Assembly (NCBI GenBank): GCA_013368375.1
Contig: JAACJP010000006.1
Coordinates: 868,001-932,000 of the forward strand
Direction of reading: 5' to 3'
DNA length: 64,000 nucleotides
Source of the DNA: Tricholomella constricta
Taxonomy: Eukaryota > Basidiomycota > Agaricomycetes > Agaricales > Lyophyllaceae
Made by a program: the position numbers and the translations under genes. The notes beneath the pieces were generated by a model. It made no database searches, was not told the DNA's origin, and was given only the letters and a program-made list of their open reading frames with translations. Position 1 is the first letter of the stretch. Each line of letters opens with the position of its first letter. Positions 36,236 to 48,884 of this stretch are shown here, piece by piece.

Positions 36236-38632
36236 ATGAGCAGAATTCCGCCCAACCTCTTGTACCTGACCATCTACAATCCTACATTACACCCTGCAGG
36301 CCTTGTTCAAGACGACGACGAAGATGCAGAAGAACAAGCTCATATCCTTTTCTACACCTCCAGGGAACGTGCTGTGTCGCGAGACCGCATGCTCAGGCAG
36401 GTAGGGCTCGCTAAAGCCCTTGTCAATTTCTCAGAGTGAGTAATGACCAGATTTTTCAATTATGCTTCAAGTAACAAACTGGCTCTTACTTAGCCTGTTC
36501 AATGGCACCGATTCTTGTGATAATGTTCATTCGCAGTCGAAGCGCTTGGTCATGGTGTCCCCGGAACCCGAATTCTGGATTCACGCAGTGAGTCAGTCAA
36601 AGCTCCCCCAGAGCTGTTGTAGATTCTGAGTAGCAAGGTCCTCTTTAGGGTGTAGAGGTCGCCAAAGTTCCCCGAGCCCCGCTTGATACGGACAAGGGGA
36701 AAGGTAGATCAAAGTCGAACGGGAAGGGAAAGGAGAAGGAGAAAGAGTCGGAGGCGGCAACATTGTTCGACTATCAAGAAGGATCTGTCCATGATCTTGC
36801 ACTGCGTGCCGATATTCTGCGAGCATATGAGCAATTTAAGGTGTGTAGCTCGCGTCAGGCCTAGATGACTATAAGACTGACGTCAACAAGCTCTTACATG
36901 GATCTTTTACATCAGTTCTATCAACAATTGGACAGGAAGGATTAGAACTGCAGCTCGAAAGATTCTTCACAGTCTGGGCGTGGTCGTGGAATTTAGAAGA
37001 CGGTAGAGAGTTTGGAGATCATCTCGGTATCTATCGCATCCACTTTAATCATAACTCGTTAATTGAACTCTTCTAGGCGTATCACTCCATCCATCAATGC
37101 GCTCTATAGGTCCCCTTTTAGACAGCTATACCACTCAATTGCCAAACCGTGCATCATCCATCTTCATTCAGCCTCCATATGTCGTCCCATCCTCCCAATA
37201 CTCTGCAGCGAACTCAAAGCATTCCACGTCACTCCCACGTTACCTACTCTCACTGATACCCCCAACGCCACCCACGTCACAAGACCATTCACACGATGGA
37301 TCGGTCAAAGGCAGACGGCCTTCTACTAGCGACCCACCGAACGGCAAGGACCCACCGAGCGGTGTTCAACGGCAATCCGGGAGCACCTTTCTTGGCATGC
37401 CTGCAATGAATATGAATGTCAATGTGGATGTGAAGAAATGGGGCTGGCCTGGGTACCTGACCTTTGGAAAGGGTGCAGGAAAGAGGCCAGGACTTGAGGA
37501 AGATATCAAGAAAGTTGCTATCGCCGCCCGAGTTGACGATGCCCAAGTCACTGTAACGCGACCAGCAGAGGCCATTGGGCTAGATAAGAGCGCTTTGGAG
37601 GATGCTTTTTCGGACAACGCGTCCATCTCCGCGTCGACCACATCTACTGATGATAGAGAAGGTGCAAACCCTGCCCTGTCATCCAACGACGAGGACATAG
37701 CCTTTTCAACGCCCACGCAGCCTAATGATGCCACAAAGGAGCCTGAGGGCTCGTTGGACATCGTTGAACCTCAGGTCTTTCACAGCCGTGACCCCGCCGA
37801 CGCCGATTCCTCTTCCCTTGCGTCCTCATCATCGACAGTGCCCGCTGTAGAGCCTCCGGTGTCACCTTCGAAAACACCACCACCACCAGAGTTCTCCTCT
37901 GTCAAGGTTTACCTCGCTGACCCAGCCAATCCACTTCTAACCATCCATCAGAAAGTATATTATATTCTCGTAAGTAAAATCAACTCGATCTAAAATCGAC
38001 ACGAAATCACAATCAGCGCATTCCCAGAGTGATCGAAGCATGGTGGCGCTAGTAGGTCTAGACCAAGATCAAGACCCTTCACTCGAGCTCGCGCAAAGCA
38101 CAGTTGCACTCTTGGACGAAATTGAAACAGAGCTCACGGCCGATCTTTCTCAAACGTTCGTTTCAAAGAAACCTCTTGACACCCCTCCTTTCCTTCTCAC
38201 CTCGAACATCAGAATTACCCCTGACCAGATCCCGACCTTATCCAAGATCCTCCAGCCCACCGACACCCACATCATCTCTACAGGGCATTTTACAGTCTCA
38301 AGTCCGAACTTCTCCTCCAAGTCGGGCTACCTTTATGACGCGCAGGAGCTACAGACCATGTACGCGGATCAGGCGGAATCAACTTTTCATATTTGTTGCT
38401 CATACGCCTCCTTAGGGACCCCGACATCTCGGAGGTGTTCTCGCGCGGCCAGAATCCACAGCACTGGCACATTGCGCGGCAGGGCCTCGGCGCGAGTGCG
38501 TATGGGCAGCGGGCAGCGGACGAGGGGGAGGTGTATATGCAGATATTTAGGAAGGAAGCGAGCTTATCGGACGTGGACAATGTTCTGGCGGGTGTAGTCA
38601 GACGTTCTGGGCTTGTGGACGGTACTGTATGA
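36236..38632 (+). CDS. CCZ1: Ccz1-like subunit of the Mon1-Ccz1 Rab7 exchange factor
   Basis: With Mon1, Ccz1 activates Rab7/Ypt7 on late endosomes and vacuoles. ATG at 36236 (MSRIPPNLLYLTIYNP). Introns 36436-36493, 36588-36648, 36841-36890, 37027-37076, 37970-38027 and 38360-38415 give 687 residues in frame. The N-terminal longin domain shows NLLYLTIYNPTL and ILFYTSRERAVSRDRMLRQVGLAKALVNF, hallmarks of the family. A long disordered insert (about residues 240-430, Ser/Pro/Asp-rich) precedes the C-terminal part. The last intron is worth checking: read unspliced, this segment would need one extra T to continue as a plausible FSYLLLIRLLRDPDIS helix, so the splice model may hide a one-base lesion. 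Confidence 0.82.
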
Positions 38633-39080
38633 AGTGGATGTGCTGTGCGAGCGAGTACAGTTCTTGAGCGTGCCCAATTTGAAAGTATAATTCGTACTCC
38701 TACGACCGCTCAGCTAAATTCGGCTTATCATGCAATTCAGTCAGATGAGTTAATGCCACATCTCCAATGCCCATGATATCTGTTTTAAAGACAACACCTT
38801 CCCACAATGTCGTGCGTGACGATGCAAACCTTCGAACAGGGTAGGTAAATCCCAGATGTATCGCTTCTTCAATGATATAATATACAGGCCTGAGGGTTCA
38901 CGATAACGGGTAACAATGTTCAGTACAGTCACTAAGAAGTTGAGATTCGTGCGTAATCAAAAGATATCTATCTTCAGACAGCTTCAGACTGTGAACAGCC
39001 GCGCGGAAAGTCGAGATAAATGATTAACGGAATTTCGTGATATCGTGAGGGGGCTGGAGACGCGTGGAGCGGCCAGACAC
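38633..39080. other. Intergenic, no gene seen
   Basis: 448 bp between convergent CCZ1 and the small cysteine-rich gene. I see no conserved motif or structured repeat. Confidence 0.5.
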
Positions 39081-39332
39081 CTAGTGGGCACTGCAAGCCT
39101 CGCCGGAGCAACATGTCCAGCACTTCCCGCCACCAATAGGACAATATCCTTCGGGGCAAATGGGCTTTTCTGGCAAGCACCGTAACCAGCACCCGGTGAG
39201 GCTGGGTTCGAATGGGGCCGCTGGCATGGCGTGGACAACAAAGGCTGCAATGAGGCTATTGGCAACAAGGGCAGTTACTGAAAACTTCGTCTGCAGGATG
39301 TCAACAATTGTTAGACCTTCGGTTGGGACCAT
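39081..39332 (-). CDS. Small cysteine-rich secreted protein candidate
   Basis: 83 residues from the ATG at 39332. A hydrophobic stretch (SVTALVANSLIAAFVVHAMP) after a polar N-terminus could act as a signal peptide. The last 37 residues hold eight cysteines, GCWLRCLPEKPICPEGYC then GGKCWTCC and EAC. The PICPEGYC..CWTCC arrangement resembles small secreted proteins common in agaric genomes. Function is unknown. The start is unsure: a splice acceptor (CTGCAG at about 39293-39298) just before the hydrophobic part could mean that the true first exon lies upstream. Confidence 0.55.
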   Translation of the reverse strand: MVPTEGLTIVDILQTKFSVTALVANSLIAAFVVHAMPAAPFEPSLTGCWLRCLPEKPICPEGYCPIGGGKCWTCCSGEACSAH

Positions 39333-40441
39333 GTTGGCATGACATACGGTGGGATTTACGGTGGTGAATGCGGTCAAGTTAGATGTCCAAAGACTTCAAA
39401 TGGAGAAACTAAAAAGGTGAAATAAAGAATTAGGCGGGAGGTAAGGATAGTGGTGGACACCTACGGTTCAGTTGCGTGAACTTGCAAAGGGTTGGTGGGC
39501 TTTAAAAGGGCGCAAGTTTGTGCAAACTCATGGCATCGGTAATTTGCGTGCCGCAGATGCTTCGGGGAGTCGAAGTCCCAGAGATGGTCGTTCTATGCCC
39601 GCGCCGTTGAAAGGGGTGGTAAAAGATAGCGCCCCGCAAGATAGCCCACCGCCAAAAGGCGCAAGGCTGTATCACGCGCCGAAGCAACTTGCATGTCCAG
39701 AATTGTCAGATCATCAGAGCCTGAATTTTAGAAGACTTGAAAGGAGACAAGTACGAAGGATAAAATGTTGATACAAGTGTATAGGATAGGCTGATTCCCC
39801 CTTGTCAATAGATATCCCTGAAAAATTGCCGAATAGTGCCAGGGGCAGTGTAAAAGCACATCCTCCTATGGATGGGCGAATGATAGCGCTAGTTCAACAC
39901 GTTGTCGAACAAGTCCAATATTGGATGCCGGAGCCTGCACTGAGGACGGGTGTGCAACCCTTAGGTTTGTAGCCCATGTCCCATCAACTGTACGGTGGGT
40001 GGCGCAGATAGACCGCGAAGGCTACGAGAAAATGGACAATCCAAACTACGTTAAACAAGCGTTACAGCCACATTTAGAATGATGCATCAAGAAAACATAC
40101 AGGGCGGATCAATCCTTTTCCCCGTCCTGGTAGTCGGGCTCACCTGGTGTGCGACTATCAATAACATCGCTCCCGCTATGTGCGTGATTTTATCGAAAGA
40201 GGCCTAGCGTTATAAATTTCGAGGTAAAGGCATATTCGGTAATTATACATCCCGCATGAGTTGTGAGGGAGCGAAAATCGCATTTGATAAGCTTGGACGG
40301 AGCTTTGCGGTACAAGAGCGAGGTAGATATGCCCAGATTTCGGCCTAGGGGAGGGAACAGGAAACAAACACAATCGTTATGAAATTCTGCGATATCAATA
40401 CAAGTTCAAAAGATATTGATCCTGATTACAAGTGGAACACA
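39333..40441. other. Intergenic, no gene seen
   Basis: About 1.1 kb between two minus-strand genes. Open frames here have no recognisable domain or convincing start context, so I leave them out. Confidence 0.45.
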
Positions 40442-41931
40442 CTACTCAGGCTCCAAGTCAACGTCGTTGGGGTCTACGCCCTCTTCACCCTCCTCATCTT
40501 CATCATCTTCTTCCTCTTCATTCTCCTCATCGCTACTCTCGCTTTCGCTCTCATTAAAAGTCAACGAAATATACTCATCACCGAGCTGCGCATCGTTGGT
40601 GGTAATATGCGCTGCCTGCTGCTGTTCAAAGGTGTCAGTCTCGGCAGAAACACTACCAGCAGCACTCGATCCAGAGGCCATCGGGTCTGATACCTCCACT
40701 GGTTTCGCAGTTGGTTTTCGAGTCCGGTTCGCTCGAATAACGTGTGGGAGCTTGCATCCCTTGGTGCCACAGATGCCCTTTTCCGCAAAGTCGGGGCACT
40801 CTCTAACATGTTGCTTGTCGCAATCCAGGCCCCGGGCACAGTAGCCCAACACCGCAAAGTCGCGGCAAACGCCCTGGCGTGCACCCACGTTCACATGAGG
40901 GAATGGGCATTTATCCCTAGTGCACCGGCCTTTGTTGAGGAAATGGAGACATAGTGGTGTGCGTTCCGGCGTCGGGTCGTGCGAGAGATTGCAGGTGTCC
41001 ATAGTGTTGGTGCAATTTCCTTGAAGGAAGTTCCAGCAAATCGCGATCTTGGAAGGGTCGTGTTGATATAGACATGTAAGGCCGCGGCTGCATGCACCTG
41101 GGGAGTAAAAAAAAGATGTGGTAAACATGTATATGGGAGATAGGGGTGGAGCTTCTTCCAGAAGACGAATGGTTCGGAGCTTCTTGAAGCTGGAGCGGTG
41201 CGCACCTGTCATGGTGAAACGGGGACACGTTTTGTCAGAATATTTTAACCGTTTAGGCCGGGCCCTGTGCAATACTTGAATGAAAGTCCTAAAATCGCCA
41301 AGCCTGAGGAAGACAAACTGGTACGGTCGTGTGGTATTATTGAGAGTCATATTGCGGTTGACGGGGCGACCATGGCGACCACGAGATGATTTAGGCTTGT
41401 AAACTCGAGAGGTGGGTATAAGATGGCCTGATTTCCGGGTAAATGGTGCTTGATATTGGGTGTTCGCTCGCGGGATATTTGTGCCAGAAGCAACGGGTTT
41501 TGGTACTGAATGAGTAAGTAAAAACAGATGTGACTTCGCATGGCAGTATAGCAGGTAGTTGACAACTCACGATCTTTACGCACTAGAGAGCGGCCCGAAG
41601 ATTCGAAAGCAACGCCATTTAGAACCACGTCCTTAACTTCCGTTGAGGAGGGCTGCAACGGGGGAGTGGGCGGCGCCGTTGGGCGTTGTACAACATTAAA
41701 TGCTGGTCGTACATATTTGTTCGATGGTTTATAGTTGGGATTGATATAAGTGTTGTTTCTCGAGTTCGTCCGGTGGGGACCTGGATTCCCAGATATCACC
41801 GACTTGTGTTGATTGATAGTTGCTGCATAAAATGTATGAGAACAGACATAACTTTTGTAAATCCGCTACAAACCTGTTAAACGAGCTATTTCGCTCTTAA
41901 TATGTGCCTCGCTAGTTGAGGAAGAAGCCAT
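40442..41931 (-). CDS. Five-CCCH zinc-finger protein, ZC3H3-like
   Basis: ATG at 41931 (MASSSTSEAHIKSEIARLT). After a short first exon the protein has a disordered Pro/Asn-rich N-terminus, then five consecutive CCCH fingers: CPRFTMTGACSRGLTCLYQH, CWNFLQGNCTNTMDTCNLSH, CLHFLNKGRCTRDKCPFPH, CRDFAVLGYCARGLDCDKQH and CPDFAEKGICGTKGCKLPH. The fingers are spaced as in animal ZC3H3, linked to poly(A)-mRNA export. A very acidic tail (EEEEDDEDEEGEEG) ends the protein. Introns lie near 41835-41885, 41510-41570 and 41100-41210; one more, at about 41265-41325, would join TTRP to ARPKRLKY. The first finger is split by an intron at TMT/GACS. An RNA-binding role is inferred from the fingers. Confidence 0.85.
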
Positions 41932-42418
41932 GTTTGTCGAGGAAGGAGAACGACGACTCGGATTGTTGTTTAGTCATTATGCAATGTTGCGGCTTGTTAG
42001 TTCGGCAAGTCTTTGCTTTGTATCTGAGTATTTGTGGCTGCGTCAATTCTGTCGATATCGAACCGGCCAAAAGCCTCTGGCCGGAGTCTACACCAGCGAC
42101 GCAGTCAGTGACCTGCCGCGCGTCGAATCTTACTTGCTCTTGTTCTCGTCTCGCACTCACTAGTCACATTCATCCCTTATACTTATATGCTTCACCCCGG
42201 CCTACAGTCCTTTTCCCTTCCCTTTCCTACTCCTCGTTAGGTTTGATCCTGTGTTCCTTTTCTACTCACATAGAGCTCTTTCGTTCTGTTTTTTTTGTTG
42301 TTCTTTACTGGTTTTTAATCTTTTTGATATGAATGTGTTACATAAGCTCGGGTAATGGGTGCATCCCCGGGCCGGGCATTCCTACAACTTTGTTCTCTAC
42401 CCTCTCCGTCCATCTGTT
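41932..42418. promoter_or_regulatory. Divergent promoter region
   Basis: 487 bp between the CCCH gene (-) and the basic nuclear-type gene (+). It contains pyrimidine-rich stretches (about 42200-42330), common near fungal transcription starts. No specific factor site stands out. Confidence 0.4.
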
Positions 42419-44636
42419 ATGGCCCGAAAACAGATAACTTACGCTCACAAGAGGACCAGAAACAAAGCAAAGCCAGCTCTTCAAACTTACTCGTCGCCGC
42501 TCCAAGCTATCCCCGACCCTGAAGCAAATTTGACCCACTCTGAAATGACGCGGCGGATGCTCAAAAGGTCTCGCCAATCAGGCAGCATAAGCTCTACTGG
42601 CTCCCCTAGGGAAATCGATGGGAATCCTGGCAAATCTCTCAAGAAAACTAAGTTATATCGAGACGATGAAGGTCCGACCTGGGAGGCTGGAATCGCATCA
42701 CAGCAACTGGTACTCCAAACACCGCACTCGACCCTTCTTACGGAGGAGCAGATATTCAAACTCAAATCATCCAGAGGTCGCACATTGCCTTCCGACCACG
42801 AATTCTCGCCTGTACCGCTGGCGCCGTCACAAAGTTTCTCAAAGTTATCCACTGGCGCACAAATCTCTACGACGCGTGATCGCACTTGCCTAAAGCTGTC
42901 GCGTAGAACAAGCTCTCGTAATCTCAAAGAAAACGCCACTCCTCCACTCTCTAGATCACCTTCAAGATCAGCGACTACTAGACCATCTGCTATCACTGCT
43001 GCAGGCCGCAAAAATACTCAGGCCTCCTTCCAACGCGTTTCTCGACCCAAGTCGAAGGGAGCTGTCGATGAACTGTTTCTTGCAAGCCCATTTGTTTCTC
43101 AATCGGCCAACCTATATTCTCCGCGTAAAGGAATAAGCAACGTCAACTACAAGGAATCGAAGGCTCGTGCTACTGCGAAACACACTCTTTCAGATACACA
43201 CTATAATCCTAATCTCCCATATCATCGGGCGCAGTCATACCAGCAAGCTCACAGCACGTCTAATTCTCCTGTCAACCGGCCCTCTCAGGACGATTCTATG
43301 ACGGGACGCCGTCCCTCGGCGCCCAGTGCGACTGCAGAGCGCCCAGACGTCGCTTCTTGGTTTGTTTCCTGTAATCCGATTGCAAAGGACCATATACCCC
43401 GCGACCAGATCCTCTCGCCGACAATCTTTGATCTCAGTGGTGCCCCAGGCCGTGGAACCTCTGTAGATTTCAATAGACCGCCGTCGCAGCTCTCATACAA
43501 CTTCAACTATGACGAGGCTTTCGCTGGCGATGCATTGGCTACCTCTACCCCTTTTGTCATGAAGGCCCAGCGGAACAGATGTATGACCTTTCCTGACTCG
43601 CCCAGCTCCACGGCCTACGAAGATGAGGGTCGTCGAGCGGCTTCCGGTATTTCAGATATGTCTCACGCTCGCAGAAGCCTCCAGTTGTCTCTTAAACCTG
43701 ATGTCCTTAGTCCCTGGATGAGTGACAGCCTGATTTCCCCTCCAACTATCATTCAAGAATGCGCATACAATCGACCTTTTCCGATCGATAACGATACTGA
43801 TATGGAAGCGCTCAACAATGGCAAACTCGACGGTATATTAGGATTCGGACAGCTGACGGCTCCCTCAAGCCCCGGCGAGAGTCCACAGACAAAGCAAGGA
43901 CGCCAGACGACCTTACAAGAGCTATTTGACAGTCTCGACCTTGGATTTCGCAGCAGTTTGTGTTGAATGCCATCATTTCTGCGACTTGCTGATAACAGAA
44001 TGCACACATACAGGTGCCTCGCGTCCTCAAATTCCACGGACCCGTTCTTTAGATCTGGAACTAGACGGACCCCAAGAGGGTCAACTCTTGCAACCCCCTG
44101 CCCAGATCTCGCCCTCCAAGTCAAGAATTCCACTCCCTAGGCGTGATCGGCGTGGCACCATCCGCGCTTCGGACTTCCCAATTCTGGACTCGTCGGCGAC
44201 CGCCCTTAGAGGAGCGCCGAAGCGCACGAGAAGCGGTACTGTTGTACAAGGCCCAGCGCTCCCGCGTAGAGAGCGAAGCGGTACAATTCTCGCGAGGCCT
44301 TCCAACATTCTGGTGTCAAAGGCAACAGCGGCGGGGCCGAAGGACGGAGATGTTGACATGGATGACGCAGATGCAGAAGCCGCACCCCAGAAGAGGGACG
44401 ACGCCTTGATGGCGGGGGACGAGAGTGATGATGAATTGCTGTTAAAGGGCCGTTGGTTTGACGAGGACTGGGCTGTGGCTGAGCCGCCCTCACCTGAGAT
44501 CCCTCGCCGGTCTAACAAGAAAGCGAGGATCGTCAACGGTTGGCAAAGGAGGTACGGGCTGGGGGGACTCGGCAGCTGGGCAATGGAGGAGCATGACGAG
44601 GACGATGGAGAGGACGACCCATTGCTCCTGAAATGA
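42419..44636 (+). CDS. Large disordered basic protein, probably nuclear, family not recognised
   Basis: ATG at 42419 (MARKQITYAHKRTRNKAKP). An in-frame upstream ATG at 42359 is possible, but the MARKQITY start looks more natural. One intron, from about 43953 to 44010, joins GFRSS to ASRPQIPRTRSLDLELDG; the total is about 720 residues. Most of the protein is low-complexity Ser/Pro/Arg-rich, with QTTLQELFDSLDLGF just before the splice. The C-terminal third has three spaced copies of a basic RxRxGT motif (RRDRRGTIRASD, KRTRSGTVVQG, RRERSGTILAR), then acidic patches and GRWFDEDWAVAEPPSPEIPR. Repeated basic-plus-Thr/Ser motifs suggest phosphorylation by basophilic kinases. No enzymatic domain is visible. 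Confidence 0.8.
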
Positions 44637-47600
44637 TTCTATGTGCTGTCTCACGTCTTTTGGTCACACTTGCTCGCTCGTAGGTTTTGGACAGTTTGTT
44701 CTTTGGATGGCCTCGGTCGTTTTTGGTTGCTTTTTGAGACCTAGCTTGCTCCTGAGCTCGGTTGTGCTCTCGATTGTTTTCGCGCCACTCTTTAACTATG
44801 TCTCTGTCCTCTTTCTCGCATTTTATCGTCGCATCCCTTGGGCACTGGAACTGGACTCTGTAACCTGTATTGCGTTTCTGTATCTCCACCGGGCTTTTTT
44901 CCATTTGGCTTTAGCGATTTCCACGACCATCGCTCTTAATTCCACATTCCACGCGTAATGTTACTTGTTGGCTTGATTCCCGCGTATTTGTCCCCCGTGC
45001 AGTTGTTCTGCACCCCGGTGTTTCGACAGGCACATGTTTTGATGCTACGGTTGTTGCACTGAATGAGCCTCATCCGGTTAATTACCAGACGATGCCGTCA
45101 CGCGTGGATTACACCCATCTACTATCGCAAGTGGCTCTGTGTGAGGGTCGCTTACCCAAGGTTCCATCGTTCCATTGTCTGCAGTATTTGTGGCTCGTAA
45201 CTGACCTCACTTTCGCTCCACTTGTAGTCCTTTACCCACTCTAACCTCTGTCTCCTAAGGATTCAAAGCCACAATCTCGCCTGTTGACGCCGCCTTGGGC
45301 CCTAATGATGGGATACGCGCCTCCACTCCGCGTTTTCGCACTCATCAGGAACAATACTGTACAAGCATCTCTCGTGTTCCTTAAATCCTGACCCGGACGT
45401 AAAGGGAACGCGTGTCGCTTACACGGAACTTTAACCTCCATTCTTTAAGGAAGGCGAACCTTGGTCGAACCACACTTGATACTGTCGAACTTCTTCGGCT
45501 CCGGAGTTGTATGATCTCCCTTCGGCTCTTTCCTCAAGGGATAAGAGTCCCTAGCGAGTCTTTTCACCTCGCCATGCCCTTATCGATGCCGACACGTCAC
45601 CGGAAAAGGTCGTTTACCCATGGGCTATTCGATAGACCCCTAAAGTAATCTCGACAAAACGGCCGTAGTTTTAGGACGATGACCTTTCAATTCCATCGGG
45701 ATGACTGCGTCTAAGAGTCAATGACTGATGTGTTCAAACAGGGGGCGGCGGCGGCGCAGGTCGTTTAGAGTCCAGCTTGGCACTCCGAGTTCGCGCTCAA
45801 AATGTTGCACGCGGCAATCTTTCCCGTTTCGAGGACAAATGCCTCGATGTCAACTGCGAGCATCCCGGCGCGCCAGTAGTAGTATTACAGTAACCATGTG
45901 GCCGAATGACATCTCCAAGACAAACACTTCGCGACGATCACCGGCAGGCAGCACAATGTGGCATTTCAGAATTCAGTGTACGTGGCTCTGTTCATTGGAG
46001 AGCGTAATATTTAGCAAGGACACCATCGAAACTCGAAAATATTAGGAAATGACATCTGAGGGACATTGAAAAGGATTCCAGATTGTTTACTACATCAATC
46101 GGCATTTCATGTGGCGTTGCGATAGAATCTCTTCAAACAGATATCGTTGGAGAATATTTATGTCGAATACCGACCGTCATTCGGGAGGAGTTCAGGTAAG
46201 GAGAATTGAATACAATGGAACATACTCCGTGGCTTGCCAGAAGCTCAATATCGATTCAAAGAGTGTTCTAGCGACGGGGGCACGATCTTAGATTTAGATC
46301 ATGATCAGATCCAAGCTTTATTATATAGTTTCAGGGTGAGCCACATGTACGAGGACGCGTATCGCACATGGCCTCTGGCAAGAACCACGGGACCTGCGGG
46401 AAGGTCCGTAGGAGACTACGTTGAGACTATGCGTTCAAAGACGCGATACATTATAAATCATTATCTCGCATACCGATGTTCGTCCGGGTGTCTGGCAGTG
46501 CACGCAAAGTGCACGATTCAATCTTACATCTGTAAGTATGTAACGGAAACCCAACTACAAGTATTCCTCGTGCGTCGACTACGTCCGAGCAACACATTCC
46601 ACTGACGACGTGGTATTACGCATCGCAGTAGCCCAGTTATTGCACGTCATTCAATGGAAATGCATTTACTTGCGTCGGAAGATGGAAAACCTGGGACTAT
46701 TCTCAGAATATTAATGTCAGCCTCAAATCCTCTCCTTCGGGCCTGCTTGGGCGCAAAAAATGAAAAACAACCGTGTTTTTTTGCTCGTACCTAATAGCTG
46801 AAGGTTCTTACACTTCAACAAGTTTCCCACCGGTTGAACAATAACCGCTTTAATATCGCTGCAATGGAGAGTGGCACATGACAAGAGGCGTGTACGGCAC
46901 CGTGACAGGAACGAGCACTGATGAAGGCTCTTCCAGGGGGTCCAGCATCTGTTCTGTGACCTTTGGCGAGCCATGGGGAGGAGCACTCCCATATTCCCAT
47001 TATCAATCCGACGTCTCCGAGTCGGACCCGGGAAAGTCGGTCGTGTCTCCTGAACCCTTCCTTGCTTTGTTGACGTTAGGCGCCAAAGCTATGACGGTCA
47101 ACGCACCTCAACAGACCTCAATGTCGCAAGCCCTGGCATGGAAGCCTGGAGGCAACCGTGACACGGTCGGCTAATATTGCCAATCGGATGTTGGGCATGT
47201 AATGTATCTTTATAGTCTTGAGAATATGACCCTTCCCGTCGGCGTGGGGGTTTTCGGAAGGTCCAGGAGAACGTCACCTCAAAGACCGCAGGCTCTGAGA
47301 AAGCAGGGGCATCGCAAACCCTAGAGGTGTCGTCTGAATTACCACAGGTATTGGTTGCCCTTTAGATCAGGCAACGGCCTTCAGATTCTCAGCTTCACAG
47401 ATGTGCAGAAACCACTTTCGAACGTGTGAAGGTCAGATTGGAGCGGAGGAAAGTGTATTCAGCGAGGGTCGACATTTCGAGCGTCGTGGACCTGCCTCGC
47501 ATAGAGATTGGGAAGGGTCAGATCGCATCGAATTGCATCCAGACGTTCTCCGGGTGCGAGTGTGGCCCCAGTAGCGCCCCAATGCGACATGAATGGCCAC

Positions 47601-47869
47601 AAAAGGATCAGCGCCGAAGGGAATGGTGTTCGAACCTTCTAAGTCAAATCTCGCATAATACGGCCCGCTCAGTCCTGAGTACTTGAATCCTGACGCCCCT
47701 CGACTGAAAAATCGAGTTATATCGACGCCCTGGAGTACGAAATCTCAAGGGATGTTGCGAAGTAGAAAAGGGGAAATATTACCCCCGGCTTGATACTAGA
47801 ACAGACACAATAGGTTGCAAAGAAAACAAGGATCATATCATATATACATTGCGTCCGCCCGTCACGCAC
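44637..47869. other. 3.2-kb gene-poor region
   Basis: This is the longest stretch in the host segment without a gene I can defend. Short frames exist on both strands, but none has a domain, a spliceable extension or biased composition. I recognise no transposon motif, tRNA or rRNA. It could hold decayed repeats or non-coding RNA. Confidence 0.4.
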
Positions 47870-48884
47870 TCAAGGTTCATCCTCTCCATCCAAACTGGCA
47901 GCCTTCCAACGGAGGTTACTCTCATAGAAATGAATCAACTAGGCAAAATATGAGCGAATGAAAAATGTTATTTTACAACATACCTTTTGCGGGAAACGTT
48001 CAGCGCAGAGCTTCGAATCTTCTTTAATGCGTTCGCCATTCGTCCTGGAACGAAATCAGCCAATGGCAGAGAAGGTGTATTAGAACACTTACAGAGAGAA
48101 GTACACAGAGAGGGAGCCGTCAAGTTTGCGCTCAATGGTATCGATCGTATGCACGAGGTGCTCCCAGCTCTGGACAGCCATGTACTTCGACATGTCCGTA
48201 AAGTGTAAGTCGCCGTCGTCCGCTTCCGCAGTGGGGCGTGTAACCTCTTCTGATTTCGCTTTCGCGGTCCCGTTCTTCTTCGCCTTTTTCGTCGCCCTAA
48301 CCTCCGTCACCTCCGACTCATCCCTGGCGCTCGAGTCCGGAGCAGGTTGAGGCTTCCTACCTCGTTTCTTCGTGGATGGCTCAGAGACTTCAGCAGATTT
48401 CCGAGGTTTCGCGGGTGTCTTAGTGTCCATGGATTTCCTGGCCTTCTTAGGGTGTTTCTTCCAATATTCCTGGATGAGCGCATCCGCGTTTCTAGAGAGA
48501 ATAGTATCAGCGGCACCACCATTTTTCCTGTACTTTAGGCATACCCCGCGTCCTGTTCATCCACCCAACTGTTCTCAGTTTCGTCATAGCCCTTCCATTT
48601 GACGAAGTAGCCCATTCTCCCCTGTGATTCAGATGAACGACTGTTATATAGAGGCGCGTACGCAGAAAGCGTACCTCGGGAAAAGAGCCTCGCTTCGCGT
48701 CGAGGATAGCTTCTATTTCAAATTCTGATTCCTCCGTGCCAGTTCCGCCCTCATCGTCTTCCTCTTCATCGACCTCCATGGGTTCCTCTGCGACCTTTTT
48801 GGATTTCTTGCTGGAATGATTGATTGGCGGAGTCCTCTCCTTCTTGCTTTCGTCGTCAGAGTGCACGGATGAGACTTTTGCCAT
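47870..48884 (-). CDS. HP1-type heterochromatin protein (chromodomain + chromoshadow)
   Basis: Binds H3K9-methylated nucleosomes through its chromodomain and dimerises through its chromoshadow domain. ATG at 48884. Introns 48622-48674, 48492-48544, 48045-48092 and 47939-47983 give 271 residues in frame. An acidic N-terminus (MEVDEEEDDEGG) leads into the chromodomain EFEIEAILDAKRGSFPEGR, then GYFVKWKGYDETENSWVDE and EYWKKH, with the aromatic-cage residues in place. A Lys/Pro-rich hinge with KKRGRKPQP follows. The chromoshadow domain shows MAVQSWEHLVHTIDTIE, VYFSLTNGERIKEDSKLCAERFPQK and LIHFYESNLRWK, then GEDEP and the stop at 47870. This is the Swi6/HP1 layout. Confidence 0.92.

Noticed and set aside
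39472..39771. 99-codon plus-strand open frame
   Set aside because: No domain, no homology-like pattern and no supporting splice or promoter context.
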